From an uncultured Alteromonadaceae bacterium (GTDB lineage Bacteria; Pseudomonadota; Gammaproteobacteria; Enterobacterales; Alteromonadaceae), in assembly GCA_947494925.1 (NCBI GenBank), contig CANLWS010000002.1, positions 186,001-250,000 on the forward strand: a stretch of DNA of 64,000 nucleotides, written 5' to 3'. The notes below the pieces were generated by a model. It made no database searches. It saw only the letters and a list, made by a program, of their open reading frames with translations, and was not told where the DNA came from. Positions within the stretch are counted from its first letter, which is position 1; each line of letters begins with the position of its first letter. Made by a program: the position numbers and the translations under genes. Shown in pieces: positions 55,152 through 64,000 of the stretch.

Positions 55152-56154
55152 AAAATTCAGCTAAAAGCTCACTCGCTTGTTTATGTGCGTAAGTGCCTGC
55201 CAAAGTAGAGAAGCCCTCGCTTTTACTTTTGCGCATATGTTTGATTCTTTCACTTGCCAGATAGTCACTCGGCATACTATCCAACACCTGGATCGCACCT
55301 TTAGGATCATTGCAGACCAACACCATATCGCAACCTGCTGATAGAGCAGCATCGGCTCGTTGACCAAAATCCCCCATCTGTACGGCACCTTGCATGGACA
55401 AGTCATCAGAAAACACGACGCCATTAAAATCAAGATTTTTGCGTAAATGTTGTTTGATCCACAGAGGAGAAAAACCAGCAGGCAATGAATCCACTTGCGG
55501 GTAAATCACATGGGCTGGCATGACTGCATCCAACAATCCCTGCTGATGAATTTCAGCAAAAATCCTGCTGTCCAGGTTCAATATTTCTTCTGCGGGCCTT
55601 GCATCAACTGGAATAGCGATATGAGAGTCTTCCTTAACATTTCCGTGCCCCGGATAATGTTTACCGGTGGACTTCATTCCGGCCTTGTGCATCCCTTGGA
55701 TGAATTGACTAGCGAGTTGCACAATGATTTCCGATTTTTGATTAAAGCTTCGATCGCCTATCACATCAGAGATTCCGTGAATGTCTAGTACCGGAGCAAA
55801 GCTGATATCAATATCGAACGCCAGTAACTCTGACGCCATTAACCAACCGAATTGATTGGCAAATTCACTGGCTTTTTCCATATTTCCGGCTGCACGGGGA
55901 TAGATTTCTCCCATAGCAGGAATTGCACTGAAACCTTCCCTGAAGCGTTGTACCCTGCCACCCTCATGGTCAACAGCAATGAGAAGATCATTACGCGCGT
56001 GTTTTCGTATTTGGCTTACCAGTTCAGACAACTGTTTTTGGTCATGATAATTTCGCGTGAATAAAATTAATCCACCGACCAAAGGATGATCCAGGACATC
56101 GATTTCGTCGACTGACAATTCATACGACGCGACATCCAGCATTAGCGGTCCCAT
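55141..56154 (-). CDS. nagZ: Beta-N-acetylhexosaminidase
   Basis: The 337-residue GH3 enzyme shows the NagZ signatures DHEGGRVQRFREGF, the catalytic-loop region GKHYPGHGNVKEDSHIAIP (with the Asp/His pair), and VFSDDLSMQGA. It removes N-acetylglucosamine from muropeptides in the cytoplasm during peptidoglycan recycling. It is the first gene of a two-gene run, overlapping the SLC13 carrier by 11 bases. Confidence 0.95.
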   Translation of the reverse strand: MGPLMLDVASYELSVDEIDVLDHPLVGGLILFTRNYHDQKQLSELVSQIRKHARNDLLIAVDHEGGRVQRFREGFSAIPAMGEIYPRAAGNMEKASEFANQFGWLMASELLAFDIDISFAPVLDIHGISDVIGDRSFNQKSEIIVQLASQFIQGMHKAGMKSTGKHYPGHGNVKEDSHIAIPVDARPAEEILNLDSRIFAEIHQQGLLDAVMPAHVIYPQVDSLPAGFSPLWIKQHLRKNLDFNGVVFSDDLSMQGAVQMGDFGQRADAALSAGCDMVLVCNDPKGAIQVLDSMPSDYLASERIKHMRKSKSEGFSTLAGTYAHKQASELLAEFYGE

Positions 56155-56271
56155 AATAGACTCTGTTAATTAGGTTTGGGACAAACTATAAAAGAATCAT
56201 ACAGATAAAAAAAGCATAGCTTCAGGTGCATCCAATCTAATTGGCAGAACCGCTCCATGTGCGCTCAGAAT

Positions 56272-58272
56272 TCACTCAATTTTAAAATTATCCATTGTGC
56301 GCTGCAGCGTCACACCATTGGCTTCCATATCATTAAATATTTCGTACATTTCTTTGGCTGCTGCAAGCTCGTCATTGGCCGCATCAAGCACTTTGTTGGT
56401 GTCTGATGCGATTTGTCTCGCAGTAACCGACTGCTCCTCCGCCGCTGTAGCCACCTGGGTAGACAGTCCTTCCACCTCGCCAGCTTGCACTTTTAATGCG
56501 GCAGAGACTTCCCGTGCACTTAATGCCTGTTCAAGGGTTCCTTGCGCTGAACTTGCATTATCCTTAATAGCATCAAACACCTGATTACTGGCTTTTTGCA
56601 GTTCATCAAGTAGTGTGGCAATTCTGTCAGAGGACTCCTTACTTCCTTTTGCAAGATTTCGAACTTCATCGGCAACGACGGCGAACCCTCTGCCAGCTTC
56701 GCCCGCACGGGCTGCCTCTATGGCTGCATTGAGGGCCAATAAATTGGTTTGTTCAGCAAGGGTATTGATGGTTTCTAAAATGCCAGTTATTGAATTCACC
56801 TGCTCTTCCATCTGTCCGGCTTTTGATTCCACCTCTTCCATATTGGCAGTGAGTTCAGTGATTGCTTCCGTGGTCTGTAAATTGATTTCAATACTCCGTT
56901 CTGCCTGAGTCAGCATATTGTCACTGGCTTCCAAGGTGCGTGACGCAGATTTTGCAATATCATCACTGGTGGCAGACATTTCTTCCACTGAGGTCGCGAT
57001 ATTGGTCGCCATCATTTGGGTTGTTTCAGCGTCAGCCACGACTTTATTCGAAATGTCATTTAAATCTGTGCTGAGACGACTACTACTTTTAATTGACGTC
57101 GCCAATCCTACTATCAAGTCTCGAAAAGCATAAATGGTAGAGTGAATAGCTCGTGATATATCACCTAGCTCATCATCACCTTTAAGCCTGACGTCAATCG
57201 TTAAGTCGCCATGATCAGCAACTTTTCGTAACATTTTGGTCAAATTCGAAAGCTTCATTCGCAAAGAGGCAACCAAATGCGCGTTTAACGTACCCAGAAA
57301 GACCAAAACAAGTATCAGCAGTATTATCTCGGACCAGAACAAGGTCGATTCTGCCGATTTAATATGCTCTGCCTGGTCGTGCGCGACTTGCCACTGAATA
57401 TCTAAAACCCGCTTTACACCGGCAATCTGGCTGGTCGCTAGAGCAAACCACTCTGCAGAAGCTGGCAAGTTAAGCTGGGATAAATCCCCCGTTGCGGAGT
57501 TCAACTGAAGATGGATCTTATTGATCTGTTGGCTTTCAGAAGAATTTAACACCTGATCCATTGAACGTTTTACATCTGGCGTTAATAAAAGCTCCAAATG
57601 CAACGTTGCTGCATTAATCTCATTGATATAGGAATCTATTTCAGATTTTTCCAATTCCCCAATGCTTCCTCTGGCGAGTGCCCCATTGATTTTACCTCTG
57701 GCCTGGCCTTTTCGTTCTTTTAACCAAGCAATTTCAAGGGCACTATTAATCGCTTTTTGCATATGCCAGTCATGAATGTCGACTCTGAACAACTGAAAAA
57801 CGTCCAACGCATATTTATTAACGTTGCTATAAAACGTAAATGCACCAGGCGCGGTGCCTTGGTCTACCTGCGCGCGAATTGATGATTTTTGTTTGAGCTT
57901 ATCGTTAAGCAAATTCATATGCTGTTGCATATTGAAGCTCTCGGGCCATTCTTGATTGGCAATTGAAAGCATGTCCTTCACTGATTGATCAGCGTTTTTA
58001 CGCTGAGCATCCAGTTTCTGTTTTTTATTTGCTGCAGGTGCGGCAAGATATCCCGCAGTGAGTCCACGTTCAACGGCATGATGGTGGGCAACTTTCTCCA
58101 ATGAATCCATTAAAAACAGTAGCCGTTCATCCATTATGCCGTTTTGCCAGTTTATCCAGGCGTTAGTTAAGCTAAAAGCAGCCAGTACCAACAGGGACAA
58201 AGTGAATACGATTAAGCTTGTCAGAGTTGATTGAATGATAGTGAGTCGTTTAAATATTTTGAACATACGCAT
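56272..58272 (-). CDS. Methyl-accepting chemotaxis protein with NIT-type sensor
   Basis: The 666-residue receptor has transmembrane helices at about 15-38 and 312-334. The periplasmic region between them carries [12 protein letters not shown] and other features of the NIT (nitrate/nitrite-sensing) domain. A HAMP domain and the coiled-coil signalling domain follow, with the highly conserved hairpin tip [20 protein letters not shown] and [15 protein letters not shown]. The NIT assignment rests on the ERGL segment. No CheB/R-binding pentapeptide is seen at the end. It is a lone gene; che genes are elsewhere. Confidence 0.92.
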   Translation of the reverse strand: MRMFKIFKRLTIIQSTLTSLIVFTLSLLVLAAFSLTNAWINWQNGIMDERLLFLMDSLEKVAHHHAVERGLTAGYLAAPAANKKQKLDAQRKNADQSVKDMLSIANQEWPESFNMQQHMNLLNDKLKQKSSIRAQVDQGTAPGAFTFYSNVNKYALDVFQLFRVDIHDWHMQKAINSALEIAWLKERKGQARGKINGALARGSIGELEKSEIDSYINEINAATLHLELLLTPDVKRSMDQVLNSSESQQINKIHLQLNSATGDLSQLNLPASAEWFALATSQIAGVKRVLDIQWQVAHDQAEHIKSAESTLFWSEIILLILVLVFLGTLNAHLVASLRMKLSNLTKMLRKVADHGDLTIDVRLKGDDELGDISRAIHSTIYAFRDLIVGLATSIKSSSRLSTDLNDISNKVVADAETTQMMATNIATSVEEMSATSDDIAKSASRTLEASDNMLTQAERSIEINLQTTEAITELTANMEEVESKAGQMEEQVNSITGILETINTLAEQTNLLALNAAIEAARAGEAGRGFAVVADEVRNLAKGSKESSDRIATLLDELQKASNQVFDAIKDNASSAQGTLEQALSAREVSAALKVQAGEVEGLSTQVATAAEEQSVTARQIASDTNKVLDAANDELAAAKEMYEIFNDMEANGVTLQRTMDNFKIE

Positions 58273-58553
58273 TCCCTGTATTCACTGATTTGTCAGCTTT
58301 ATAAATCGCCACGGGTATAATAATTACCACCAAAATATAGACTAGACTAAAACCTTAAAAGTCTCTATATCGCGACATAAAAAATGGTAAATTTTTCATA
58401 GGCTTGGTCAATTTTGCGCAGAAAATAACGCAGTCATCACGAATAAAGGAGCGCTGCATACGTATGGAGTCAAGTATCTGATCGCTTTAGGTTACAATCT
58501 TGTTAACAACAAACTCGAAAATTCAGACCGAACAAAAAGAGACCTAATTTTTT

Positions 58554-60017
58554 ATGCTGCCATTCCAGAAAAACCTCACGAATTCCTTTTATTCGGTGCT
58601 CAGCCTGCCATCCAGTGCCATGGGATTTGCTTTATCAATTCAAATTGCCGCTTTGAGCTGGTTGTTGTCCACAGAGTTTGGTCTGGACATTCATGATATT
58701 GGATTTGTCTGGGCTGCCGGCCCTTTGGCTGGCATTCTCGGCCAGGTTATTGTGGGTATCATCAGTGACAAAGTCTGGATATGGAACGGCAGACGCCGAC
58801 CGTTCATAGTTGTAGGTGGCACATTAGCAGCACTAAGCTTATTGGCACTGCCTAATATAGACGTTATTTCAGCTGCTCTGGGGATAAATGGCATATTAGG
58901 CGTGGCAATTATTGTGGCACTAACATTGGATTTATCCATCAATGTCAGTTTCAACCCCACTCGCTCCATCATCGCAGACGTTACACCCAAGGGTCATGAA
59001 CGTACCAAAGGGTACACCTGGATGCAGACAATTTCGGGTTCGTTCGGTGTGCTGGCCTATTTTATTGGTACATTTTGGAATAACTATGCACTGATATACC
59101 TGGGCGTTGGTTTGGTCTTTGTGATGTCTGTTATTCCCACCCTGTTTATTACCGAACCAACTTCACTAGAAGATGAGTCGCAGCCGCAAAGCAGTGAAAC
59201 CATGTCATTTTTCCGCGGTCTGCAAGTTATTCAACCACTATGGGGCTTTATCATTTATTCGGTATATGCATTCGCATTGCGTTTGGCAGGCATTGAAGTA
59301 GAGCATTACTGGATGGAACTCGGTTGCTTGCTCCTGACCCTGATACTGATGATCAAAACATTAGCTGCAAAGGAACAGATACAGGCAGATGGCACCAGTG
59401 AAAAAGGCTTCCAGAAAGTGCTGGCTGCCCATTCTTTTACCTGGATTGGCGTTCAATCCATGTTTGTTTATATTATTGCTTTTCTCAATCAAAACTTACC
59501 TGAGTTGTCCGATGTGGAATCAGGTCAGGTGATCTCTGCCAGTTTTCTTGTACTGAGTATTGTTTCAGCGATCTTACCCGTGGCGCTGCTGGAACCTCTG
59601 GCGAAAAAGTATGGCAAAGTAAAAGTACACGCTTATGCTATGGTATCAATGGCCATTGCCTATTTTGCTTTGTCCCATCTTGGAGGTAGCAGATACACCA
59701 TTTACATTATGATGGCGTTTCTGGGCATAGGTTGGGCCGCTACCATCAGTTTGCCATTTGCTATTATGTCGCAAAAAGTGAATGCTGCCAAAATGGGCTT
59801 ATACATGGGTCTGTTTAACCTGTCTGTGGTGTTACCACAATTGGTTGCCAGCCTTGGAGTGGGTAAATTTCTTAATCAGGTGGAAGATAAAAACCTGTTG
59901 TTTGTAATTTGTGGAATTTGCCTGGCTATTTCAGCGTTAGCTTGGTTTAGCGTCAAAGAAGATACGATTTCTGAAGAATCAGGCGAGCCCATCCCGCAGG
60001 GAGCTGGTGGGCACTAA
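58554..60017 (+). CDS. SLC45-like MFS transporter
   Basis: A 487-residue MFS carrier with about twelve transmembrane helices and the SLC45 / sucrose-symporter pattern: AGPLAGILGQVIVGIISDK, then GRRRPFIVVGGTLAALSLLALP, and a DLSINVSFNPTRSIIADV stretch that belongs to the sugar-transporting group. It should import a disaccharide or related sugar with protons. The upstream 281-base gap contains a CATACGTATG palindrome at 58457-58466 and no recognised site. It is convergent with, and overlaps by four bases, the anchored unknown protein. Confidence 0.85.
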   Translation: MLPFQKNLTNSFYSVLSLPSSAMGFALSIQIAALSWLLSTEFGLDIHDIGFVWAAGPLAGILGQVIVGIISDKVWIWNGRRRPFIVVGGTLAALSLLALPNIDVISAALGINGILGVAIIVALTLDLSINVSFNPTRSIIADVTPKGHERTKGYTWMQTISGSFGVLAYFIGTFWNNYALIYLGVGLVFVMSVIPTLFITEPTSLEDESQPQSSETMSFFRGLQVIQPLWGFIIYSVYAFALRLAGIEVEHYWMELGCLLLTLILMIKTLAAKEQIQADGTSEKGFQKVLAAHSFTWIGVQSMFVYIIAFLNQNLPELSDVESGQVISASFLVLSIVSAILPVALLEPLAKKYGKVKVHAYAMVSMAIAYFALSHLGGSRYTIYIMMAFLGIGWAATISLPFAIMSQKVNAAKMGLYMGLFNLSVVLPQLVASLGVGKFLNQVEDKNLLFVICGICLAISALAWFSVKEDTISEESGEPIPQGAGGH

Positions 60018-60589
60018 TTTGCCAGTGCTGCGGCGGCCTCTGCTGCCGCTCTGTCCTTCCATTGCTGTCTAGCTTGGCTGATAAAAGGCTCGACATTTTC
60101 CGTACCAGCAAGTTGTCTTGCAATGCGTACTATATTGTCGTCTCGCTTTGCAATCATGCTGTCTGCTTTATCAAACATATCTGCAGCTTCAGGGTAGCGA
60201 CTTTTCAGAGTATTTATAGGTAGCAACTGATTATAGTGATCGGTAAATTCCTCCAGAAACATGTCTCTCCTCGCTCTGAACTGCATAAATCTCAGACCTT
60301 TTTCACCACTGAGTAAGGCCATCTCATCAGGACTCAGGTTGGCTGCTTTGCCAATTTGAACGGCTTTTTCCTGCAGCTCGGCAAGAGTATCTGTGTTGTT
60401 TTCTCGTGTCGCCGATACCATTTTTGATTTGAATTCAGGATTGTTAAGAATATCCAAGTAAGAAATGGAAGGTGGAATATTATTATTAGCAGTCTCAATT
60501 TGAGACTCGCTTTCATCTGCCCCATAAAACAAAAGTCCTGCAACCAAGGCCAGGATAACAATACCGAATAAAAATTTGTTATTTATCAT
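60014..60589 (-). CDS. Hypothetical protein with N-terminal membrane anchor
   Basis: From ATG 60589 the product is about 191 residues. The N-terminal helix (NNKFLFGIVILALVAGLLFYG) acts as a signal anchor, and the periplasmic part is helical and charged. Later residues such as MQFRARRDMFLEEFTDHYNQ, RYPEAADMF and QWKDRAAAEAAAA suggest a helical bundle. The longer frame to 60610 relies on TTG and is less likely. I do not recognise the family. Its 3' end overlaps the MFS gene by four bases. Confidence 0.65.
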   Translation of the reverse strand: MINNKFLFGIVILALVAGLLFYGADESESQIETANNNIPPSISYLDILNNPEFKSKMVSATRENNTDTLAELQEKAVQIGKAANLSPDEMALLSGEKGLRFMQFRARRDMFLEEFTDHYNQLLPINTLKSRYPEAADMFDKADSMIAKRDDNIVRIARQLAGTENVEPFISQARQQWKDRAAAEAAAALAN

Positions 60590-60715
60590 TAAAGACTCAA
60601 TCTGTATCAAAAATTATGCGCTATTCGCAATCTGGGTGAAAAAGTGACTTCCGGCACATCCACCAAAAGACGATTAGGTTATCCTAAAGATCGGTTAAAA
60701 ATCCATGAGAATAAT

Positions 60716-61960
60716 ATGCAAAGTTTGTCACCTGCTTCAGAACGAATCAAATCGCTGGATGTCATCCGTGGATTCGCTCTTCTGGGCATATTGCTGATGA
60801 ATATCCAATCTTTTTCCATGCCGGATGCGGCCTACCTGAATCCCTATGCATATGGCGATATGCACGGAGGCAATTACTGGGTTTGGGCCTTTAGTCACGT
60901 GTTCGCTGATCAAAAGTTTATGGGATTATTTTCCATGCTGTTTGGCGTCGGAATACTGATTTTCAATAATGGCATTGAAGCCAAAGGATTACCTTCAGCA
61001 GCAATGCATTATCGTAGGAACAGCTGGTTGCTTTTATTCGGGTTACTTCATGGATATTTGTTTTGGTATGGCGACATTCTTTTCAGCTATGCTTTGTGTG
61101 CGTTTTGGGTCTACCTGCTCAGAAAAAAAAGAGCTACTACTCTGTTTCTTCTGGGCATAGTGTTGATTGCAATCAGCAGTATTATTAATACACTCACGGG
61201 TCTAGCTATTCCGCATATCCCACCAGATGAAGTAACAGGCATGTCGCAACATTGGTCCCCAACTCCATTACAAATAGAAAAAGAAATAACAGCCTACACA
61301 TCCGGATGGTTGTCGGCATTTAATCAAAGAGTCGATTCAACATTTTTTATGCAAACCTACGTCTTTCTCACCACGTTTATCTGGCGAGCCAGTGGCATGA
61401 TGCTTATTGGAATGGCGATGTACAAATCTGGTTTTTTTAATGGCAAATACCGTTCCTGGCGCTATCTCAATATTTTCTTTTTATGCTCAACGATAGGATT
61501 GAGTCTGATAATACTTGGGCTGATTCGTAATCATCAGGCCAATTTTTCGTTGGAATACAGCATGTTCATTGGCAGTCAGTTTAATTACTGGGGCAGTGTT
61601 TTCATGGCAATAGCCTACGCAGCAATATTGATGATAGCGGTTAAAAAACAATGGTTTTCTGGTCTTCAGAAGTCTTTGGCAGCGGTAGGGAAAATGGCAT
61701 TTTCTCACTATATTTTCCACACCTTAGTGTGCACTGTTTTATTTTATCAATTCGGGCAACTGGGAACATTTAGCCGCCTCGAGCAAGTTTCCCTGGTGAT
61801 GGTTATCTGGATTTTCCAATTGACAGTGTCCCCACTATGGTTAAATCGTTTCAGGTATGGACCTCTTGAGTGGTGCTGGCGCAGCCTGACTTATTGGCAA
61901 TTACAACCCTTCAGGAAGCAGCAAATCGGATTTGGCGAAAAAATGTCTGAAAGCAATTGA
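60716..61960 (+). CDS. DUF418 family membrane protein
   Basis: The start is ATG 60716; a GTG at 60644 would add 24 residues of poor quality. The protein begins RIKSLDVIRGFALLGILLMNIQSF, a defining DUF418/DUF1624-type start, and has about ten membrane segments including GLFSMLFGVGILIF and FGLLHGYLFWYGDILFSYALC (LLHGYLFWYGDIL). The C-terminal GKMAFSHYIFHTLVC and PLWLNRFRYGPLEWCWRSLTY are typical of the DUF418 C-terminal domain. Function unknown; a role in envelope or acyl-group transfer is often guessed. Confidence 0.85.
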   Translation: MQSLSPASERIKSLDVIRGFALLGILLMNIQSFSMPDAAYLNPYAYGDMHGGNYWVWAFSHVFADQKFMGLFSMLFGVGILIFNNGIEAKGLPSAAMHYRRNSWLLLFGLLHGYLFWYGDILFSYALCAFWVYLLRKKRATTLFLLGIVLIAISSIINTLTGLAIPHIPPDEVTGMSQHWSPTPLQIEKEITAYTSGWLSAFNQRVDSTFFMQTYVFLTTFIWRASGMMLIGMAMYKSGFFNGKYRSWRYLNIFFLCSTIGLSLIILGLIRNHQANFSLEYSMFIGSQFNYWGSVFMAIAYAAILMIAVKKQWFSGLQKSLAAVGKMAFSHYIFHTLVCTVLFYQFGQLGTFSRLEQVSLVMVIWIFQLTVSPLWLNRFRYGPLEWCWRSLTYWQLQPFRKQQIGFGEKMSESN

Positions 61961-62004
61961 CCTTAATCCTTGTCTATTCTTAAACTTGAGAATTAATCAC
62001 CAAG

Positions 62005-62643
62005 TTGAATTCGCCGTTGCCTTCTATAAAGTATTTGTGGACAGAATTACTCCTTTTGTTTGTTCTTGTCCCCAGCCTAACCCTTACCTCCCTGCCCATC
62101 TGGTTGACAGTCGCAATAATTTTATCAGCGTTGATCTACTGCGGGATTGTAGGTAAAAAGTCCGGTCTGTTTAAACGACGAAATTTTTTTCGCTTTCAAA
62201 AATCCCAGCTCATTGGCCAGGAATTTGTCCGATTGCTGTTTTTTTATAGTGTATCTACCTGTTTGATGGTCGTGTATGCAAGCGAGGATTTGTTCAGGGT
62301 CGTGTTGAATCAACCTCTTTTATGGCTTGGAATAAGTCTGTTTTACGTATTATTTTCTGTTATTCCGCAAGAAGTGATATATCGACATTTCTTTTTTGCA
62401 CGCTATCAGGCACTCGTGACCAACCGGGCAGCATTTGTCCTATTAAATGCCAGTCTGTTTTCTTTGGCTCACCTTATGTTTGAAAACTTGCTGGTTCTGG
62501 CCTTAACCTTTGTGGGAGGAATACTCTTTGCCCTGACTTATCAACGAAAACGGTCGCTGATACTGGTTTGTCTGGAGCACAGTCTATATGGATTATGGTT
62601 GTATACGCTAGGTCTGGGGCAAATGCTGGCCTTTCCAGGGTAG
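62005..62643 (+). CDS. CPBP family intramembrane metalloprotease-like protein
   Basis: The 212-residue membrane protein has the CPBP (Rce1-like) motifs: PQEVIYRHFFF in place of the usual EExxxR, SLFSLAHL with its His, and LEHSLYGLWLY with a second His. Six or so hydrophobic segments surround them. Motif 1 carries Q-E instead of the more common E-E, so activity is not assured. The start is a TTG at 62005; no good upstream ATG exists. It follows DUF418 after 44 bases on the same strand. Confidence 0.78.
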   Translation: MNSPLPSIKYLWTELLLLFVLVPSLTLTSLPIWLTVAIILSALIYCGIVGKKSGLFKRRNFFRFQKSQLIGQEFVRLLFFYSVSTCLMVVYASEDLFRVVLNQPLLWLGISLFYVLFSVIPQEVIYRHFFFARYQALVTNRAAFVLLNASLFSLAHLMFENLLVLALTFVGGILFALTYQRKRSLILVCLEHSLYGLWLYTLGLGQMLAFPG

Positions 62644-62713
62644 TGTTGAGTGCACCTTATACAAATCCGTATAAAGAAGTAGATTGGAATTTTTTCAAGT
62701 TGATTGACAAGTG

Positions 62714-62728
62714 GGGTGATTAGCTCAG
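62714..62728 (+). other. tRNA-Val-like 5' end fragment
   Basis: GGGTGATTAGCTCAG is identical to the first 15 bases of bacterial tRNA-Val (TAC anticodon) as I know it from E. coli. The following bases (AGCG, then the end of a coding region) do not continue as a tRNA, so this is only a fragment. It may be a trace of recombination at a tRNA gene or a chance match. Confidence 0.4.
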
Positions 62729-62733
62729 AGCGT

Positions 62734-63123
62734 TTACTGGTGTGATACCAAAGTAAAATCTGCCTCGCCAACCACTTTTCGAAAATCAGCTGGTTTTTTA
62801 TCATTTAACAGCGCTAACTCACCCCGGGCATCTATCAGTTTTTGAAAATTAGCTTCACGTTGCGAAAATTGTTTTTCACTGGCATACACGGTCACCAGAG
62901 CCAGATCGTATTCCGCTCTATTGCCCGTCTGTAAAACACTAAAGCCTTTTATATAGCTCTGCTTCACTGCCTCTTCACGCAATTTCTGCCAATTGTTCTG
63001 ATAATAATACAACGCTTCTGAATGGTTGCCGTTAAGCACTTTGACAAAGTCGTACGTATGAATTTCGTTTGCAAAAAGATTGCAACAAAATAATGTGAAT
63101 AGCGTGAATGTTGGTACTTTCAT
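62734..63123 (-). CDS. Hypothetical secreted protein
   Basis: From ATG 63123 the product is about 129 residues with a signal peptide (KVPTFTLFTLFCCNLFA). The mature part includes a THDYxVKVLNGN-like start (HTYDFVKVLNGNHSEALYYY) and helical charged sequence, with no recognised domain. The frame is open to 63168 but would then start inside the ihfA terminator, so 63123 is preferred. It lies close behind ihfA, after a terminator, so it needs its own promoter or read-through. Confidence 0.6.
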   Translation of the reverse strand: MKVPTFTLFTLFCCNLFANEIHTYDFVKVLNGNHSEALYYYQNNWQKLREEAVKQSYIKGFSVLQTGNRAEYDLALVTVYASEKQFSQREANFQKLIDARGELALLNDKKPADFRKVVGEADFTLVSHQ

Positions 63124-63136
63124 CGTTTTTAAAACA

Positions 63137-63164
63137 ATAAAAAACGCACCTGACAAGGTGCGTT
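63137..63164 (-). terminator. Rho-independent terminator downstream of ihfA
   Basis: On the minus strand AACGCACC and GGTGCGTT form an 8-bp stem with a 6-base loop, followed by a T-rich run TTTTATTGTTTT. It starts 5 bases after the ihfA stop at 63170. Confidence 0.85.
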
Positions 63165-63169
63165 CCAAA

Positions 63170-63472
63170 TTATTGAACCGAAGATGGTTTGGTGTTTTCT
63201 ACCCTGCTCTTCAGTTTCTGGCCAGGGCGGAAGGTAACAACTCTTCTGGCCTTGATGGGAATATCCTCACCCGTTTTCGGATTTCTACCAGGCCGTTCAT
63301 TTTTCTCTCTAAGGTCAAAGTTGCCAAATCCGGAAAGCTTGACTTGCTCCCCATCTTCAAGTGCTTCACGGACCTCTTCGAAAAAAGCTTCAACAAGATC
63401 TTTAGCATCTCGTTTATTCATGCCTAGTTTCTCAAACAAATGTTCCGCCATTTCGGCTTTGGTTAACGCCAT
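63170..63472 (-). CDS. ihfA: Integration host factor subunit alpha
   Basis: The 100-residue DNA-bending protein begins [24 protein letters not shown] and contains [28 protein letters not shown], with the DNA-intercalating arm around [14 protein letters not shown] and the ending [10 protein letters not shown]. IhfA pairs with IhfB to bend DNA sharply. It starts four bases after the pheT stop, with an AGGGA ribosome-binding site that overlaps the pheT end, the usual pheT-ihfA order. A terminator follows. Confidence 0.97.
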   Translation of the reverse strand: MALTKAEMAEHLFEKLGMNKRDAKDLVEAFFEEVREALEDGEQVKLSGFGNFDLREKNERPGRNPKTGEDIPIKARRVVTFRPGQKLKSRVENTKPSSVQ

Positions 63473-63476
63473 ACCG

Positions 63477-64000
63477 TCAATCCCTCAATGATGCCCCAAA
63501 TTGCTCATTCAATCGGGACAGAATGTCATCCACCGCCGCTTGAATATCATTTTCTTCAAGCGTTCTCGTTGTGTCCTGGAGGGTAAGTGAAATAGCCAGG
63601 CTTTTATATCCTGCTTCAACCCCCTTACCTCTATATACATCGAACAAGTTTAGGCCAACTAGTTGATTTCCGCCAAATTTTTCGATGCAACTTAATATTT
63701 CGCCAACTACTTTATCTTCCTCTACTACTATAGCAATGTCACGTCTGTTAGCAGGAAATTTTGAAATTTCTGTGGCATCGGGTAAGTTTTTCAACCCCAT
63801 TTTAGCCACTTCCAATTCAAACACATAGGTTTTTCCATTCAGTCCAAGACTCTTTTCGAATTTTGGATGTAGGGCACCTAAATATCCGACAAACACATCA
63901 CCACGGTAAACCGCTGCAGTTTGGCCTGGGTGCAGCGCTGAATGACTACCCGTCTCAAAACGGAAATCTGATTCGGCCGCCGTCGACGCCAACAATGCTT
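63477..64000 (-). CDS. pheT: Phenylalanyl-tRNA synthetase beta subunit, 3' part
   Basis: The frame runs off the right edge and its start is outside the window. The visible 174 residues are the C-terminal part: the end of the B7-type region ([22 protein letters not shown]) and the ferredoxin-fold anticodon-binding domain ([38 protein letters not shown]). It charges tRNA-Phe with phenylalanine together with PheS. It is followed by ihfA after four bases. Confidence 0.95.
   Translation of the reverse strand, partial: ALLASTAAESDFRFETGSHSALHPGQTAAVYRGDVFVGYLGALHPKFEKSLGLNGKTYVFELEVAKMGLKNLPDATEISKFPANRRDIAIVVEEDKVVGEILSCIEKFGGNQLVGLNLFDVYRGKGVEAGYKSLAISLTLQDTTRTLEENDIQAAVDDILSRLNEQFGASLRD

Noticed and set aside
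58457-58466. CATACGTATG palindrome upstream of the SLC45-like carrier
   Set aside because: Ten bases only, no matching regulator nearby, and no second copy close by.
60003-60010. GCTGGTGG (E. coli Chi-type octamer), with others at 30728-30735 and 50864-50871 on the opposite strand
   Set aside because: Although recBCD is present, Chi specificity differs among bacteria and single octamers of this composition occur by chance in tens of kilobases.
60675-60690. TTAGG-TTAT-CCTAA inverted repeat upstream of the DUF418 gene
   Set aside because: Only five base pairs, AT-rich, common by chance.
1-64000. Search for CRISPR arrays, insertion sequences, prophage genes, rRNA and complete tRNA genes
   Set aside because: No tandem direct repeats with spacers, transposase, integrase or phage structural genes and no full tRNA or rRNA sequence were seen.

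Overview
The window looks like chromosomal core and accessory DNA from a marine gammaproteobacterium of the Alteromonadaceae type (Alteromonas / Aestuariibacter / Paraglaciecola-like). The basis is gene order and family content: pheT-ihfA, recC-recB-recD, a PilZ-like gene followed by mfd-csiV-cobalamin adenosyltransferase, a DUF3718 secreted protein, a spinster-type MFS carrier, and many two-component, c-di-GMP and periplasmic proteins. This is inference from families; no search was run. There are no rRNA operons, complete tRNAs, insertion sequences, prophage or CRISPR arrays. Coding density is high and no gene-free stretch exceeds about 280 bases.

Layout. 1-5024 (minus): three different membrane-anchored or exported solute-binding proteins plus a CIA30 protein, with no transporter ATPase or permease in view. 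5180-8549: an endonuclease/exonuclease/phosphatase-family enzyme, a DUF922 metalloprotease-like protein, an SRPBCC protein and a GlxA-type regulator. 8781-10046: glgC. 10102-13500: an AraC regulator and alpha/beta hydrolase diverging from a [2Fe-2S] ferredoxin and an AlkB-type membrane hydroxylase, followed by a DUF3718 protein, a spinster MFS carrier and an acyl-CoA thioesterase. 16573-21223: HDOD protein, PanE-type reductase, membrane diguanylate cyclase and glycosyltransferase. 21364-28945: a MacAB-like ABC efflux operon diverging from a sigma-54 response regulator and histidine kinase, with a perfect palindrome and a -24/-12 promoter-like element between them.

28929-31606: a cysteine desulfurase fused to a SufE/CsdE domain and two small conserved proteins. 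31862-40556: recD, recB and recC. 40672-44310: PPK2, exonuclease III, an orphan CbiM-like membrane protein and an S41 peptidase. 44288-45398: a Cys/Met-metabolism PLP enzyme broken by a 4-bp tandem duplication. 45575-47486: a phosphoribosyltransferase and a Lol-type permease. 47656-53748: a tightly coupled operon of PilZ-like protein, mfd, csiV and cobalamin adenosyltransferase. 53766-58272: SLC13 carrier, nagZ and a NIT-domain chemoreceptor. 58554-62643: SLC45 carrier, an unknown anchored protein, DUF418 and CPBP membrane proteins. 62734-64000: a secreted unknown, ihfA and the 3' part of pheT.

The observations most worth following are: (1) the cluster of three solute-binding proteins without a transporter; (2) the palindrome plus sigma-54 promoter arrangement controlling the efflux operon; (3) the AlkB-type hydroxylase served by a stand-alone ferredoxin, with spaced TGTCA repeats in its promoter region; (4) the 4-bp duplication that breaks the PLP enzyme; and (5) a 15-nt tRNA-Val-like 5' fragment next to the CPBP gene.
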